Below, one piece after another: positions 1-7,863 of a DNA stretch of 30,329 nt. The stretch covers positions 1 to 30,329 of the forward strand of contig DASUKA010000037.1 in assembly GCA_036278935.1 (NCBI GenBank), read 5' to 3'. Positions within the stretch are counted from its first letter, which is position 1, and every line of letters starts with the position of its first letter. The position numbers and the translations under genes are program-made. The DNA is from DASSNR01 sp036278935. GTDB lineage: Bacteria > Gemmatimonadota > Gemmatimonadetes > Gemmatimonadales > Gemmatimonadaceae. Below the pieces are notes generated by a model. The model saw only the letters and a program-made list of their open reading frames with translations. It searched no databases and had not been told where the DNA came from.

Positions 1-776
1 CCATCGGTGACATCCGGCGCCGGGATCTCTACCCCGGCCATGAGCCAGATGTCCTGCCACCCGCCGGTGCGCGTGGCGTGGAGCTTCCCCGCAAGCACGC
101 GCACGCCGAGCTCATGCAGGGAGAACGTCCGCCGCGGACCGGCTGGCTGGTTCCGGTACGCGCTCAGACTGAGATGCGCGTCGAGCTGGAGCTGCGTGCC
201 CACCAACTCCTTGTTCTGCACGACGCCGAGCGTGACGTACGGTCCGTCGTAGCGGCGCACGTCCCAACTCAGCGAACCGTACAGGTGCACCGGAACGTGC
301 TCCTCCTCCAGCAACTCGGGAGAGATGGCCGTGACGAACAGCTCGCCGGAGGCGTGCACTCGGCCGGGCGCTGCCCACGGGTAGGCATACTGCGCGTACC
401 CCGCGCGCAGCTCCCAGGGGTTGTTCCGCGTGGAGTCGAGGGTCATCTGATACTGCACGCGGAAGCGGATGCGATCGTCCGCGCGCCGGTCGCTCCGATC
501 CGAGAGTGCGAGCCAGGCGTGCGCATCGAAGAGCAGCGCGCGCTGCGGCGCGCGGGAGGCGGTGAACACCAGCGGCACGCCGATGGTCGGCTCGAGCGTG
601 GGCCCGCTCCCGAGATTGTAGCCGCGCCAGAGCTGCCGGTTGTCCACGAGCAGATCGAGATACGTGGCGCGCTCGCGGTCGCCGATGGGAGAGAGCTGGC
701 AGGCGGCACGCGCGGGAATCCACGCTACCAGGAATACGGCGGCGCAGGCGATCGTGCGACACGGTACACGGGCCAC
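1..776 (-). CDS. Exported hypothetical protein, probably a beta-rich envelope protein (partial, C-terminus outside window)
   Basis: The reading frame starts at a GTG (774-776) and runs off the left edge, so about 258 residues are visible. The first ~27 residues look like a Sec signal peptide: a basic start (ARVPCR), a hydrophobic run (TIACAAVFLVAWIP) and an Ala-x-Ala-like end. The rest is rich in aromatic and alternating polar/hydrophobic residues, with stretches such as LWRGYNLGSG and YAQYAYPW. That suggests beta-strands and possibly an outer-membrane barrel, but I recognise no family. It lies just downstream of the SGNH hydrolase gene on the same strand, separated by 10 bases, so the two are probably co-transcribed. 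Other frames here are Arg- or Pro-rich shadows. Real coding is likely; function is unknown. Confidence 0.65.
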   Translation of the reverse strand, partial: MARVPCRTIACAAVFLVAWIPARAACQLSPIGDRERATYLDLLVDNRQLWRGYNLGSGPTLEPTIGVPLVFTASRAPQRALLFDAHAWLALSDRSDRRADDRIRFRVQYQMTLDSTRNNPWELRAGYAQYAYPWAAPGRVHASGELFVTAISPELLEEEHVPVHLYGSLSWDVRRYDGPYVTLGVVQNKELVGTQLQLDAHLSLSAYRNQPAGPRRTFSLHELGVRVLAGKLHATRTGGWQDIWLMAGVEIPAPDVTD

Positions 777-786
777 GGCCGCCGGC

Positions 787-1596
787 CTACGCGAGAATCG
801 CGGGGTGCAGCAGCGCGCCGAGCACGGGCACGAAGCGCGCGGCCACCTTCTCGAAGCCGATCTTCGTCGGATGCATCTCGTTCACCCAGTCGGCATCGTC
901 GAGCGTGCCGCGGCAGTCGATGTAGTGAAACGCGGGGCGCCCGTCGGGGAGTTGATGTCCTTCCCGCACGAGTGCTTCGAACACGCCGTTGAAGTCGTCC
1001 ACCAGACGGCGCGCCAGCCGCCGCTGCGTGAGCGGATCGGTGATGCCCGCCGCCATCATCGCCGGCCGCACCCACGGGCCCGAATGATAGAAGATATCCA
1101 GGCTGAGTCCCGTCGAGCTGGGGATGAGGTAATCGTACCCGTGCGTGACCACCCGAATCCCCCACGGCGCGCACTGGTTGACCACGGCGCTGTACCAGTG
1201 GTAGAAGAAGCGCAGCTTCGGCTCCCACCACTGTTTGTCGATGAGTGAGTCGACGTCGCTGGTCGGCGTACCATCGCTCGGAAGGAAGAGGTGCGAGATC
1301 CACTCCTTTTCCACGAGATCGTTGCCGCCGCCGCTCACGAGCAGCAGATCGCTCCCCGCCTTCAGGATGTCGCGCGGGATCGCCGCCTGCTTGGCGATGT
1401 CATCCAGCACGGCGCCACTCACCTCGCGCCGGCAGAGCGCGAACAGCCCGGTGAAGTAGAGGTCATCCACGATGTTGGGGTACACCGGGTAGTCGAACCA
1501 CGAGTCCCCGATCGTGAAGACGGCCGGCAACCCCGCCGCGCGATCCTCGCGGAAGAGGCGATTGCGCGTGGCCTGGTTGGTCAGATCGACGGGCAT
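787..1596 (-). CDS. SGNH/GDSL-type hydrolase
   Basis: This 269-residue protein carries the SGNH hydrolase signature blocks. GDSW is at residues 30-33 with the presumed nucleophilic Ser, GGGND is at 89-93 with the block III Asn, and a D-W-x-N-E-M-H motif near the C-terminus supplies the catalytic Asp and His. Members of this superfamily hydrolyse esters, lipids or acetylated glycans. The exact substrate cannot be read from the sequence. There is no signal peptide, so it is probably cytoplasmic. The start codon overlaps the end of the truncated methyltransferase ORF upstream by 16 bases, and the stop lies 10 bases before the exported-protein gene. Confidence 0.85.
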   Translation of the reverse strand: MPVDLTNQATRNRLFREDRAAGLPAVFTIGDSWFDYPVYPNIVDDLYFTGLFALCRREVSGAVLDDIAKQAAIPRDILKAGSDLLLVSGGGNDLVEKEWISHLFLPSDGTPTSDVDSLIDKQWWEPKLRFFYHWYSAVVNQCAPWGIRVVTHGYDYLIPSSTGLSLDIFYHSGPWVRPAMMAAGITDPLTQRRLARRLVDDFNGVFEALVREGHQLPDGRPAFHYIDCRGTLDDADWVNEMHPTKIGFEKVAARFVPVLGALLHPAILA

Positions 1597-1814
1597 CGGG
1601 CCACCGTGGCGAATTGGACGTTGTCAGGCAGCTGGAGCCCCGCCGCGGCAAGGCGCGCGCGCTTCTCCGCCTGGGTGGCGGGCTGGTCGACTTCGATGAT
1701 GCGGAGCGATCGCGCCCAGGTCGGTTGCTGAGCGATGAACGTGTCGTAAAGCTGATGCGCCGCACGGAGCCAGGCTACGCCCATGGCCGTGCGGCTGGAG
1801 GATGCATCCGTCAT
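1581..1814 (-). pseudogene. Truncated class I SAM methyltransferase of the leucine carboxyl methyltransferase (PPM1/LCMT) family
   Basis: The 77-residue product begins with SSRTAMGVAWLRAAHQL, typical of the N-terminus of bacterial LCMT-family methyltransferases. It then jumps to EVDQPATQAEKRARL, the later motif in which the acidic residue contacts S-adenosylmethionine. In full-length relatives (about 270-300 residues) these blocks are separated by roughly 50 residues that include the glycine-rich SAM motif. Here that segment and everything after VQFATV are missing. The ORF has a start and stop, but the product could not form the Rossmann fold, so I call it a deletion remnant. Start at ATG 1814 because the methyltransferase similarity begins there. 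Confidence 0.7.
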
Positions 1815-1904
1815 GCGGATCTTCCGGGGAACGCGGCCGGGCGGGCCGCCCGCTGCCCGCACCGGATGACCCACCGCGACCACCGCTGCGCCCGGGGAGC
1901 GCCG

Positions 1905-2273
1905 CTAGGCGAACGCCGTCTTGGGGTTGGGGCCGTACTCGTTGGGGCCGGGCTCGCTATCCTGCAGCGAGAAGATCAGCAGGACGATCCCGCCGAGCAG
2001 CGGGATGAATCCTATGAACAGCCACCATCCGCTGCGGCCAATATCGTGAAGCCGGCGCACGGCCACGGCAATGCTGGGGATGAACACAAAGAGGGAGTAA
2101 CACCCCATGATCAGCCCGGGCATGACGGAATTGCGCCCGCCGGCGATCGCCATGACAATGGCGATCGCGATGCTGATGACGATGTTCATGAGCGCGAACA
2201 TCCAGTACTCCATGCGGCGCGACCGCCCACTGAAGTCCGCGTACTTGCTGAGCACTGCCAGATACCAGCTCAC
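1905..2273 (-). CDS. DUF805 family inner-membrane protein
   Basis: The 122-residue protein matches the DUF805 layout. An N-terminal WYLAVLSKYADFSGRSRRMEYW segment comes first, then four hydrophobic stretches, with the conserved AVAVRRLHDIGRSGWW between the later ones. The C-terminal tail EPGPNEYGPNPK is also characteristic. The function of DUF805 proteins (for example E. coli YhaH/YhaI) is not established; they are integral membrane proteins. It stands alone, with about 90 bases to the methyltransferase remnant downstream. No regulatory site is apparent upstream (2274-2453). Confidence 0.92.
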   Translation of the reverse strand: MSWYLAVLSKYADFSGRSRRMEYWMFALMNIVISIAIAIVMAIAGGRNSVMPGLIMGCYSLFVFIPSIAVAVRRLHDIGRSGWWLFIGFIPLLGGIVLLIFSLQDSEPGPNEYGPNPKTAFA

Positions 2274-2453
2274 ATTCTCCTCGCATGATCGTGTGAGACC
2301 GCCAATGCTCCCTCGGCCGTTCGCGCCGCTCGCTCGTGCACCGGGCGCGCCCTGAACAGGCGCGGATATGATAACACCTCGCGGCGCTGACGGAAGACTC
2401 CCCGCGACGTCACACCAGCCGCCCGGGCGGCGGCCACCCGTATGCGCTCGCGC

Positions 2454-2644
2454 CTACTCGCTCCGCAACGCCGTCACGGGATCCACCCGCGTGGCGCGGA
2501 GCGCCGCGACGAACTCGCGCCAGCTCTCGCGCTGTACCGCGAGTGCCTTGCGGCCCGCAGCCGTGATGTGATAGAAGCCCCGTCGCCTGCGCTGATCCGC
2601 TTCGCACGCGATGCCTTCGGGAACGAGTGGAGATCCTCGAGGGA
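2454..2644 (-). pseudogene. Deletion scar joining a PadR-type regulator fragment to the C-terminus of an ADOP/MacB-type permease
   Basis: An open minus-strand frame without a proper start reads EADQRRRRGFYHITAAGRKALA, then a Trp-containing helix, then RVDPVTALRSE and a stop. The first part aligns with the winged-helix end of PadR regulators; compare NNRRAKYYELTRAGRRQLAA in the intact PadR gene at 7864. The last ~11 residues match the characteristic end of ADOP-type FtsX permeases; compare KLNLVDALRSD at the end of the 8196-10910 gene. The simplest reading is that a PadR-permease pair once lay here and about 2.7 kb between the two genes was deleted. The residual ORF is unlikely to be functional. 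Confidence 0.6.
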
Positions 2645-2722
2645 TTCATGCTCCCGTACCGCGGCACCACCCGCGTTTCAACGATCCGTGGGACTCACCC
2701 TTCTTCCGAGGAGCAAGGATCC

Positions 2723-3286
2723 ATGCGCAAACTCATTGTCTCTACACTGGTCACCCTGGATAACGTCATTGAAGATCCGGGTGGCATGGCGGGCTTCACA
2801 TACGGTGGTTGGGCAGATGCGTATTTCAATGAAGAGGCAGTGGCGCGTTCGATACGAAAGCTCCAGGAGTGCGACTATTTTCTGTGCGGCCGTCGCACCT
2901 ATGAGATGTTCTCGAGAGTATGGTCGAAGTCTTCGAATCCGTACGCGGATCGCCTGAACAGCATGCCAAAGCTCGTCGCGTCCCGTACGCTCACGGAGCC
3001 GCTGACGTGGAATGCGCAGCTCCTGCACGGCGATGCCATTGAAGCACTCAAGACGTTCAAACAGGAGCCCGGCAAGAACATTCTGATGTATGGCAGTGCC
3101 CGGTTCATGCACGCGCTTCTGCAACGCAACATGGTGGATCAACTCGATCTCCTGCTCTGCCCGATCACGCTCGGCACGGGCCAGCGATTGTTCGACGAAG
3201 CTCAAGGCGCTGGGAAGTTCGAGCTCCTCGACCAGACCAGACTCTCGAGCGGGATGACTATCCTGAGTTATCGACCACTGTCGTGA
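2723..3286 (+). CDS. Dihydrofolate reductase family protein (RibD C-terminal domain)
   Basis: The 187-residue protein has the short-chain RibD/DHFR-like fold seen in YyaP/YwjB-type proteins. The N-terminal strand MRKLIVSTLVTLDNVI comes first, then CGRRTYEMF around the NADPH-binding helix, a KNILMYGSA glycine-bearing loop, and the closing LLLCPITLGTGQRLF. Family members bind NADPH, but the substrate of these stand-alone proteins is generally unknown. The start at 2723 is set by homology of the N-terminus and by a GAGGAGCAAGGA Shine-Dalgarno region just upstream; the longer ORF start at 2627 is not supported. It faces a convergent hydrolase gene, with a hairpin between. Two further members lie at 18012 and 29764. 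Confidence 0.9.
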   Translation: MRKLIVSTLVTLDNVIEDPGGMAGFTYGGWADAYFNEEAVARSIRKLQECDYFLCGRRTYEMFSRVWSKSSNPYADRLNSMPKLVASRTLTEPLTWNAQLLHGDAIEALKTFKQEPGKNILMYGSARFMHALLQRNMVDQLDLLLCPITLGTGQRLFDEAQGAGKFELLDQTRLSSGMTILSYRPLS

Positions 3287-3336
3287 ACCCAATACCGCCG
3301 AGAGGCGATCGCCAATGGCGGCAATCACGGGATCGG

Positions 3337-3359
3337 GACTTCCTGTGGGAGAGGAAGTC
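3337..3359. terminator. Hairpin between convergent genes
   Basis: A perfect 8-bp stem (GACTTCCT with AGGAAGTC) encloses a 7-base loop. It sits between the stops of the reductase gene (plus) and the metallo-beta-lactamase-fold gene (minus), where a bidirectional terminator would be expected. No T-run follows on either side, so intrinsic termination is plausible but not shown. Confidence 0.45.
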
Positions 3360-3394
3360 GTACGCCAGTTGCGGCGGGGAGCGTGCCCCGGCGC

Positions 3395-4237
3395 TCACTC
3401 CCGGATGCGCGCCACCCCGTTGCCGGGCTTCGGGAATCGGACGAACACCGCCGGATCGTGCCCCGGGACGATGAGCCGCGGGTCAGACGCTATGGTCCGC
3501 ATGCGTGCCTGTGCGCGCAGATTCGAGAGCGAGTCGTACGACTCCGCGATCGGCCGGTGCCGCTCCAGATTCTCGTAGAGATACACGTTGTCCGACGCCA
3601 CCACGACCGTGCCCTGCGCCGTGTGCACACCGGCGTACTGCGACGCGTACGTGTGCTTCCCCCCGGTGTAGACGGTGATCCCGGGGAGGATCTCCTTCGC
3701 GTCCCCATCCACGAGGTGGACTCGCCCCGCCTGCCGCAGCCGCCAGATCATCACGGCGTCCGTCGAGTCGATCTGCCGGTCGAGCACTCGGCCGGAGTCG
3801 CCGATGTAGTGCGTGTACTCGTCGCGCTGCAGCCAGATGCGCGCATTGGGAAAGAGGTCGAGTCCATCGGCGTGGTCCCAGTGGATGTGCGAGACGATGA
3901 TGTCTGTGACATCGGCAGCCTTGATGCCGAGCCTGGCGAGCGCATCCGATGGCCGCACGTAGCCGTCAGACTTCCATTGCGTGATGAACTTCTGACCGTG
4001 GAAGCCCGCATCCACCAGCACCACGTGACCCGGCGAGCGGAGCAGCCAGATCATCATCGCCAGGTCCGTGCGCCGGTGGGTGGTGTCCCCCGCTATCAGC
4101 GCACGCATCGGAAAGCGGTGTATGGTGGCGTAGCGGATGGCGTAGACCGCGTACGTCGAGTCGTCCGTCGGCGCTGACTGCGCCGCGGCGGGGAGCGCGG
4201 CCCCCAGGAGCGCGGCGAGGAGAAGCGCGATCTTCAT
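3395..4237 (-). CDS. Exported metallo-beta-lactamase-fold hydrolase (N-acyl homoserine lactonase-like)
   Basis: The 280-residue protein starts at ATG 4237 with a clear signal peptide (MKIALLLAALLGAALPAAAQ), which decides against the longer ORF start at 4270. The zinc-binding motif HIHWDH is at residues 117-122, preceded by VLVDAGF. Further ligands are likely Asp in ASDNVYLY and His in the late VPGHDP. This arrangement is typical of MBL-fold lactonases and related hydrolases, and N-terminal segments like TYAVYAIRYA are common in the AHL-lactonase-like branch. Export to the periplasm is predicted, which is unusual for quorum-quenching lactonases, so the substrate stays open. It lies 29 bases downstream of the GNAT-aminotransferase gene and may be co-transcribed. 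Confidence 0.85.
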   Translation of the reverse strand: MKIALLLAALLGAALPAAAQSAPTDDSTYAVYAIRYATIHRFPMRALIAGDTTHRRTDLAMMIWLLRSPGHVVLVDAGFHGQKFITQWKSDGYVRPSDALARLGIKAADVTDIIVSHIHWDHADGLDLFPNARIWLQRDEYTHYIGDSGRVLDRQIDSTDAVMIWRLRQAGRVHLVDGDAKEILPGITVYTGGKHTYASQYAGVHTAQGTVVVASDNVYLYENLERHRPIAESYDSLSNLRAQARMRTIASDPRLIVPGHDPAVFVRFPKPGNGVARIRE

Positions 4238-4266
4238 GGTCCATGACCTCCCGCTGACAGGATCGT

Positions 4267-6081
4267 TCATGCGCGCACGGCCCCAGCCTCAATGCCCGGG
4301 CGTCGGCATTCCCCGAGCACCGCTTGCAGAATGTCGAGCATGCGCGCATTCGTGACGGCATCCTTCACCGCCACCCGCAGCGTGTGCGTGCCGAGGCTCG
4401 GTCCCATCCCCTCCGCATCGCGCACGAAGAGTCCGTGTTCCTCGCAGCGCCGGCAGATCTCCGCCGCGCGGGGCCCGGCCGGATCGAGATGACAGAGCAC
4501 GAAGTTCGCGACGCCCTGGTGCACGCTCATCCCGCCGAGCGAGCGCAGCCCCACCGCCAGCTCGCCGCGCAACCGGTGCGTTTCGGCGTAACGGCCGGCG
4601 TAGTACTCTGGATCGGCGAGCGCATGCACCGCGGCGACCTGCCCGGGCAGCCCCACAACCCATGGCGGCGTGAGCGCACGGATCTGCCGCGCCAACGGCG
4701 GTGGGGCACACAGGTACGCTACCCGCAGCCCGGAGAGTGCGTAGACCTTGGACATCGACTTGCACACAACGACGCGCTCGCTCGATGCGGCATACGATTC
4801 GAGCGATTCGGCAGCGCCCGCATACTCGATGTACGTCTCATCCACCCAGACCATGGTCCGTGGCGGGATACGCTCCAGCGCCGCGGCCAGCTGCGCGCGC
4901 GGGAGGAACGTGCCAGTGGGGCTGTTGGGATTCACCAGCACAATAAGGTCGTACTCGCGCGCAGTGGCGCGGACGAGATCGCTCGGGTCGAGGCGGTATC
5001 CGCGCTCGCGCGAGAGTGCAAGGCGATCTACAGTGCAGCCGATCACTCGCTGGGTCACGTGCGCGTATTCGCCGTAGGTGGGGTCGAGCAGCAGCACGCG
5101 CGACGCCGGCGTGAGCCAGGCGCCGAAGGCGCGGAAGATGAGATCGGACGATCCGCTCGCCGGAACGATGCTGGCGGCCGCCACGCCGCGCGCGCCGGCG
5201 ATCGCGCGTACAAGCCCGTCGCACGTGGTAGGCGGCGAGGTGCGCGCGAGCCAGTGCAGGTGCTCCCGCAGCGCCTCCATCGCGCCCGGGCATGGTGGGA
5301 ACCACGCATCCAGCACATCGGCATTGATGATGGACGCAGCGCGCTCGAGCGCGCGAAAGTCCTCGCCGACGGCGGAGAAGAATGCGCCGCCATGGTAGCA
5401 CGGCGCCGGCGACTCGAACGCGACACCGAGCTGCCAGTCCGTGCCGCGCGCCAGTCGCCGGAGGACGCGCGGCGAACGCGCGGCGGTGCTCGACAGTCTG
5501 GCGACGGTGGCCGTCATTAACTCGAACGTCACGGCACCGGAGACGATGCGCCGTCCCAGCATCTCGAGCCCCGCTTTGCGGTAGAGGTCGAGCACCTCCA
5601 CGCGCCCGATGGCCACCACGCGCGTTCCGCCCGCGTCCTCGATCCAGCGCATGGCCGCGTACATGAGCAGCGAGGCGACCGATCCCCCGCGTTGCTGGCG
5701 CGGCACGGTGAGCAGGCGCACTTCGTACAGGCCGGCGTCGCAGGCAAACGGCAGCTCGGCGCGCGAGAGGTATTTGTCGATGGAGTAGCGCGCGCTCGCC
5801 GGCGGCGTGATGCTGATGAAGCCGGCCATCTGCCTGCCGAGCATGGCGACAATGTAGACGTTCGACGCGTCGAGCGCGTCGCTCAGCGCCGCGTCGCCAT
5901 TGGTGGCGTGCTGGCCGAGCTCCCGGGCGTACACGTCGTGGCGCATCCGCCAGATGGCGGCGCGCTCGTCCTCGCGCGCCACGCGAATCCTGATGCGCGC
6001 GGCGGTGCGGGCGGGCGAAGCCGTGCGCGGCGCCACGGTGTGCTGCGGACATGCGCTGACCAGCTCCGTGTCACGCGACAC
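4267..6081 (-). CDS. Fusion of a GNAT acetyltransferase-like domain to a class I/II PLP-dependent aminotransferase
   Basis: The 604-residue protein has two domains. Residues ~30-195 form a GNAT-like module: RIRVAREDERAAIWRMRHDVYARELG, then the strand LYEVRLLTVPRQQRGGSVASLLM, which contains the acetyl-CoA loop. Residues ~215-595 form a fold-type I aminotransferase resembling histidinol-phosphate aminotransferase/CobD. It has NPNSPTG at 384-390, VDETY at 413-417 with the PLP-pyridine Asp, and SMSKVYALSGLR with the Schiff-base Lys at 445. The fused architecture suggests sequential modification of one amino compound, but no substrate can be assigned. It overlaps the end of the YcxB-like gene upstream by 11 bases, so a four-gene minus-strand operon (7110 to 3395) is likely. 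Confidence 0.85.
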   Translation of the reverse strand: MSRDTELVSACPQHTVAPRTASPARTAARIRIRVAREDERAAIWRMRHDVYARELGQHATNGDAALSDALDASNVYIVAMLGRQMAGFISITPPASARYSIDKYLSRAELPFACDAGLYEVRLLTVPRQQRGGSVASLLMYAAMRWIEDAGGTRVVAIGRVEVLDLYRKAGLEMLGRRIVSGAVTFELMTATVARLSSTAARSPRVLRRLARGTDWQLGVAFESPAPCYHGGAFFSAVGEDFRALERAASIINADVLDAWFPPCPGAMEALREHLHWLARTSPPTTCDGLVRAIAGARGVAAASIVPASGSSDLIFRAFGAWLTPASRVLLLDPTYGEYAHVTQRVIGCTVDRLALSRERGYRLDPSDLVRATAREYDLIVLVNPNSPTGTFLPRAQLAAALERIPPRTMVWVDETYIEYAGAAESLESYAASSERVVVCKSMSKVYALSGLRVAYLCAPPPLARQIRALTPPWVVGLPGQVAAVHALADPEYYAGRYAETHRLRGELAVGLRSLGGMSVHQGVANFVLCHLDPAGPRAAEICRRCEEHGLFVRDAEGMGPSLGTHTLRVAVKDAVTNARMLDILQAVLGECRRPGIEAGAVRA

Positions 6082-6688
6082 GCGAGCCGGCCTGAGCGCC
6101 GAGCCGCATCGCTCGACGGATGATGCCGGCCGCCCGCGCGATCGCCCGCACCGGCGCCGTCGAGTCAGTCGCCCAGTGCGCCCGGCTGCCCACGGCCTTG
6201 GACACGAGCGCGCGGAAGCGCGCGAGCGCCTCGGCCGACGGGAATGCGTCCGTGGGAATGAAGTACGCCACCGTCTTGTTGTAGAAGAGCAGCACGAGGG
6301 TGTGTGTCTCCACCACGCGCACGATGGCCGCCCACTGTACGCGGCCGCGGCTGAGGCCGCCGTCCATCGTGATACCCTTGGCGTCGAACGTATACCGCTG
6401 CGGCTGCTGAAGGGCGGGCGTCGCGCGCAGCGTGCGCCCCGCGTTCCACCGCTGCATGAGCGGAATACCGATCAGCCAGAACGCGGGAAAGCCGACGATC
6501 CACCCCAGGTTGCGCACGATCGCCGCGCCGAGCGTCTGGCCGGCGACCAGATGGATGGCCACCATGAAGAGCGGGCAGACGACCACCACGAAGATGCCGC
6601 CGAGGCGGATCCAGGTGATGTGCCGGATCAGCGCCATCTGCGCGTGGTAGAGCGTTCGCGCGGTAATCGTGAATTGTACGGTCAGCAC
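6071..6688 (-). CDS. YcxB-like membrane protein
   Basis: The 205-residue protein has an N-terminal strand (LTVQFTITARTLYHAQ), two hydrophobic segments (GGIFVVVVCPLFMVAIHLVAG and LGWIVGFPAFWLIGIPLM), then a soluble domain. That domain reads RYTFDAKGITMDGGLSRGRVQWAAIVRVVETHTLVLLFYNKTVAYFIPTDAFPS, the characteristic pattern of YcxB-type C-terminal domains. The role of this family is unknown. Its start overlaps the stop of the preceding small gene (6682-6688) and its end overlaps the next gene's start, which indicates translational coupling. The C-terminal tail beyond residue ~170 is Arg/Ala-rich and may be poorly conserved. Confidence 0.8.
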   Translation of the reverse strand: MLTVQFTITARTLYHAQMALIRHITWIRLGGIFVVVVCPLFMVAIHLVAGQTLGAAIVRNLGWIVGFPAFWLIGIPLMQRWNAGRTLRATPALQQPQRYTFDAKGITMDGGLSRGRVQWAAIVRVVETHTLVLLFYNKTVAYFIPTDAFPSAEALARFRALVSKAVGSRAHWATDSTAPVRAIARAAGIIRRAMRLGAQAGSRVA

Positions 6689-7110
6689 TCATAGCCTCCT
6701 GGATCGTCGCCCCGATCCGTCCGCTCGAGCAGGTAGCGCTCGCCGGCGGTGTCGCCCTCGAAATATGCGAGGCGACCCGGCAGACAGGAGATGAAGGTGC
6801 GGGAGCCGCACCCCATCACCTGCCGTAGGGCATCGACGAGGGGCATCGTGCGTCCATCCAGCGCCTCGTCCACCGACAGGAGATAGCAGAATCCGGTGGC
6901 ACCGTGTTCGCGCAGCAGGGCGTGCAGCGCCACGGGCGAGTGGTGCGCGGGCGGCACGGGGCGGACGTACTGCCAATCGAAGTCCCGGAATTGCCTGAGC
7001 GCCTGCCTCAGCAGCGCGCGTCCCTTCAGGCTGCCGAGGTGCGAGAGGTAGAGGTCGCGCCTGGATGCGGGGACGAACGCGCGCAGGAGTGCCGATGTCT
7101 GATCACTCAC
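6682..7110 (-). CDS. Hypothetical protein, coupled to the YcxB-like gene
   Basis: The 142-residue soluble protein begins MSDQTSALLRAFVPASRRDLYLSHL and ends with GERYLLERTDR. It has no signal peptide or membrane helix. The central CYLLSVDEALDGRTMPLVDAL and the SCLPGRLAYFEGD segment look like a compact alpha/beta domain. I do not recognise the family. It overlaps the next gene by 7 bases, so its product may act with the YcxB-like membrane protein, but that is only inference from context. Confidence 0.65.
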   Translation of the reverse strand: MSDQTSALLRAFVPASRRDLYLSHLGSLKGRALLRQALRQFRDFDWQYVRPVPPAHHSPVALHALLREHGATGFCYLLSVDEALDGRTMPLVDALRQVMGCGSRTFISCLPGRLAYFEGDTAGERYLLERTDRGDDPGGYEC

Positions 7111-7170
7111 GGTTGATGCGGGAACGGGGTGGGGGCTGCGTCGGCGGAGCGTCTCTCCGGCCAGCCATCA

Positions 7171-7743
7171 TCAATGATCGCCACGCCGTCGCTTCATGGG
7201 AATAAGGAAGGGGGTGCGCTGCTTGTACCGTCGGTAGTGCGCCCCGAACCGCCTCTCGAGCTCGTGCTCCTCGATGAGCTTGTGGTAGGAGAGGATCGCT
7301 GCCGCGAAGGCACCCACGCCGCCGTACAGCGCCGTCGGACTGTTCGCGACGAACGCCCACCCGGCCAGCCAGCAGATGGCGCCCAGCGCCATAGGGTTCC
7401 GGCAGAAGCGATACGGCCCGTCCGTCAACAGCCGCTTGGTGGGGACGAGCGGGAACGGCGTGCCATCGCCCCGCCGGTGTTGCCAGTAGATGGCGATGGC
7501 CAGCCAGGGGACGCCGATGAGGAAGCAGAGGAGCGCGAACAGATGGGCGTTGCCATGCTGCACGAGCGGGCGGAGATGCAATGCGCCGTCCACGTACGTA
7601 CCGCCACCCACGAGCACGAGGGGGATGACCCCCAGCTCCAGCGACGAGCCGATGAGGATGGCGCCGCCGATGTGGAGCGGCGTGTACGCGGCACGGGAGC
7701 GCCGCACCATGAATTCGACGACAGCGTCTGTGATACGCGTCAT
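7171..7743 (-). CDS. Isoprenylcysteine carboxyl methyltransferase (ICMT/PEMT)-family membrane protein
   Basis: The 190-residue protein has four or five hydrophobic helices followed by the family signature. RLLTDGPYRFCRNPMALG forms the SAM-binding region, with the conserved G-P-Y-R-x-x-R-N-P, and EEHELERRFGAHYRRYKQRTPFLIP is the conserved E-E-x-x-L-x-x-x-F-G-x-x-Y-x-x-Y block. Such bacterial proteins are membrane methyltransferases of mostly unknown substrate. The start at ATG 7743 is preceded by the divergent promoter region shared with padR. There are 60 bases to the next minus-strand gene downstream. Confidence 0.88.
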   Translation of the reverse strand: MTRITDAVVEFMVRRSRAAYTPLHIGGAILIGSSLELGVIPLVLVGGGTYVDGALHLRPLVQHGNAHLFALLCFLIGVPWLAIAIYWQHRRGDGTPFPLVPTKRLLTDGPYRFCRNPMALGAICWLAGWAFVANSPTALYGGVGAFAAAILSYHKLIEEHELERRFGAHYRRYKQRTPFLIPMKRRRGDH

Positions 7744-7806
7744 GAGTGGATCGGTGGGGTGGGATGCGCGTGATCGGACAGCTGACCGCCGTCCGGCTCA
7801 CTCCTA

Positions 7807-7863
7807 TTGACATTCGATATGGGAAGCGCTATCTCTGCCGTATAGATCCTCGATAGGAGAGCC
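7807..7863 (+). promoter_or_regulatory. Candidate promoter and operator of the PadR-permease operon
   Basis: TTGACA at 7807-7812 is followed 17 bases later by TATCTC (7830-7835), a plausible sigma-70-like pair. Downstream, an imperfect repeat of CTATC and GATAG units flanks TATAGAT, ending in GATAGGAG, which also serves as the ribosome binding site before ATG 7864. The repeated units could be where PadR binds its own promoter, as PadR regulators commonly autoregulate. The motif match is by eye only. Confidence 0.35.

Noticed and set aside
78..992. 304-codon plus-strand ORF at the left edge
   Set aside because: It is antisense to the exported protein and the SGNH hydrolase, has an Arg/His-rich composition and no domain.
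4324..5520. 398-codon plus-strand ORF
   Set aside because: It is a shadow of the GNAT-aminotransferase gene on the other strand, made open by high GC content.
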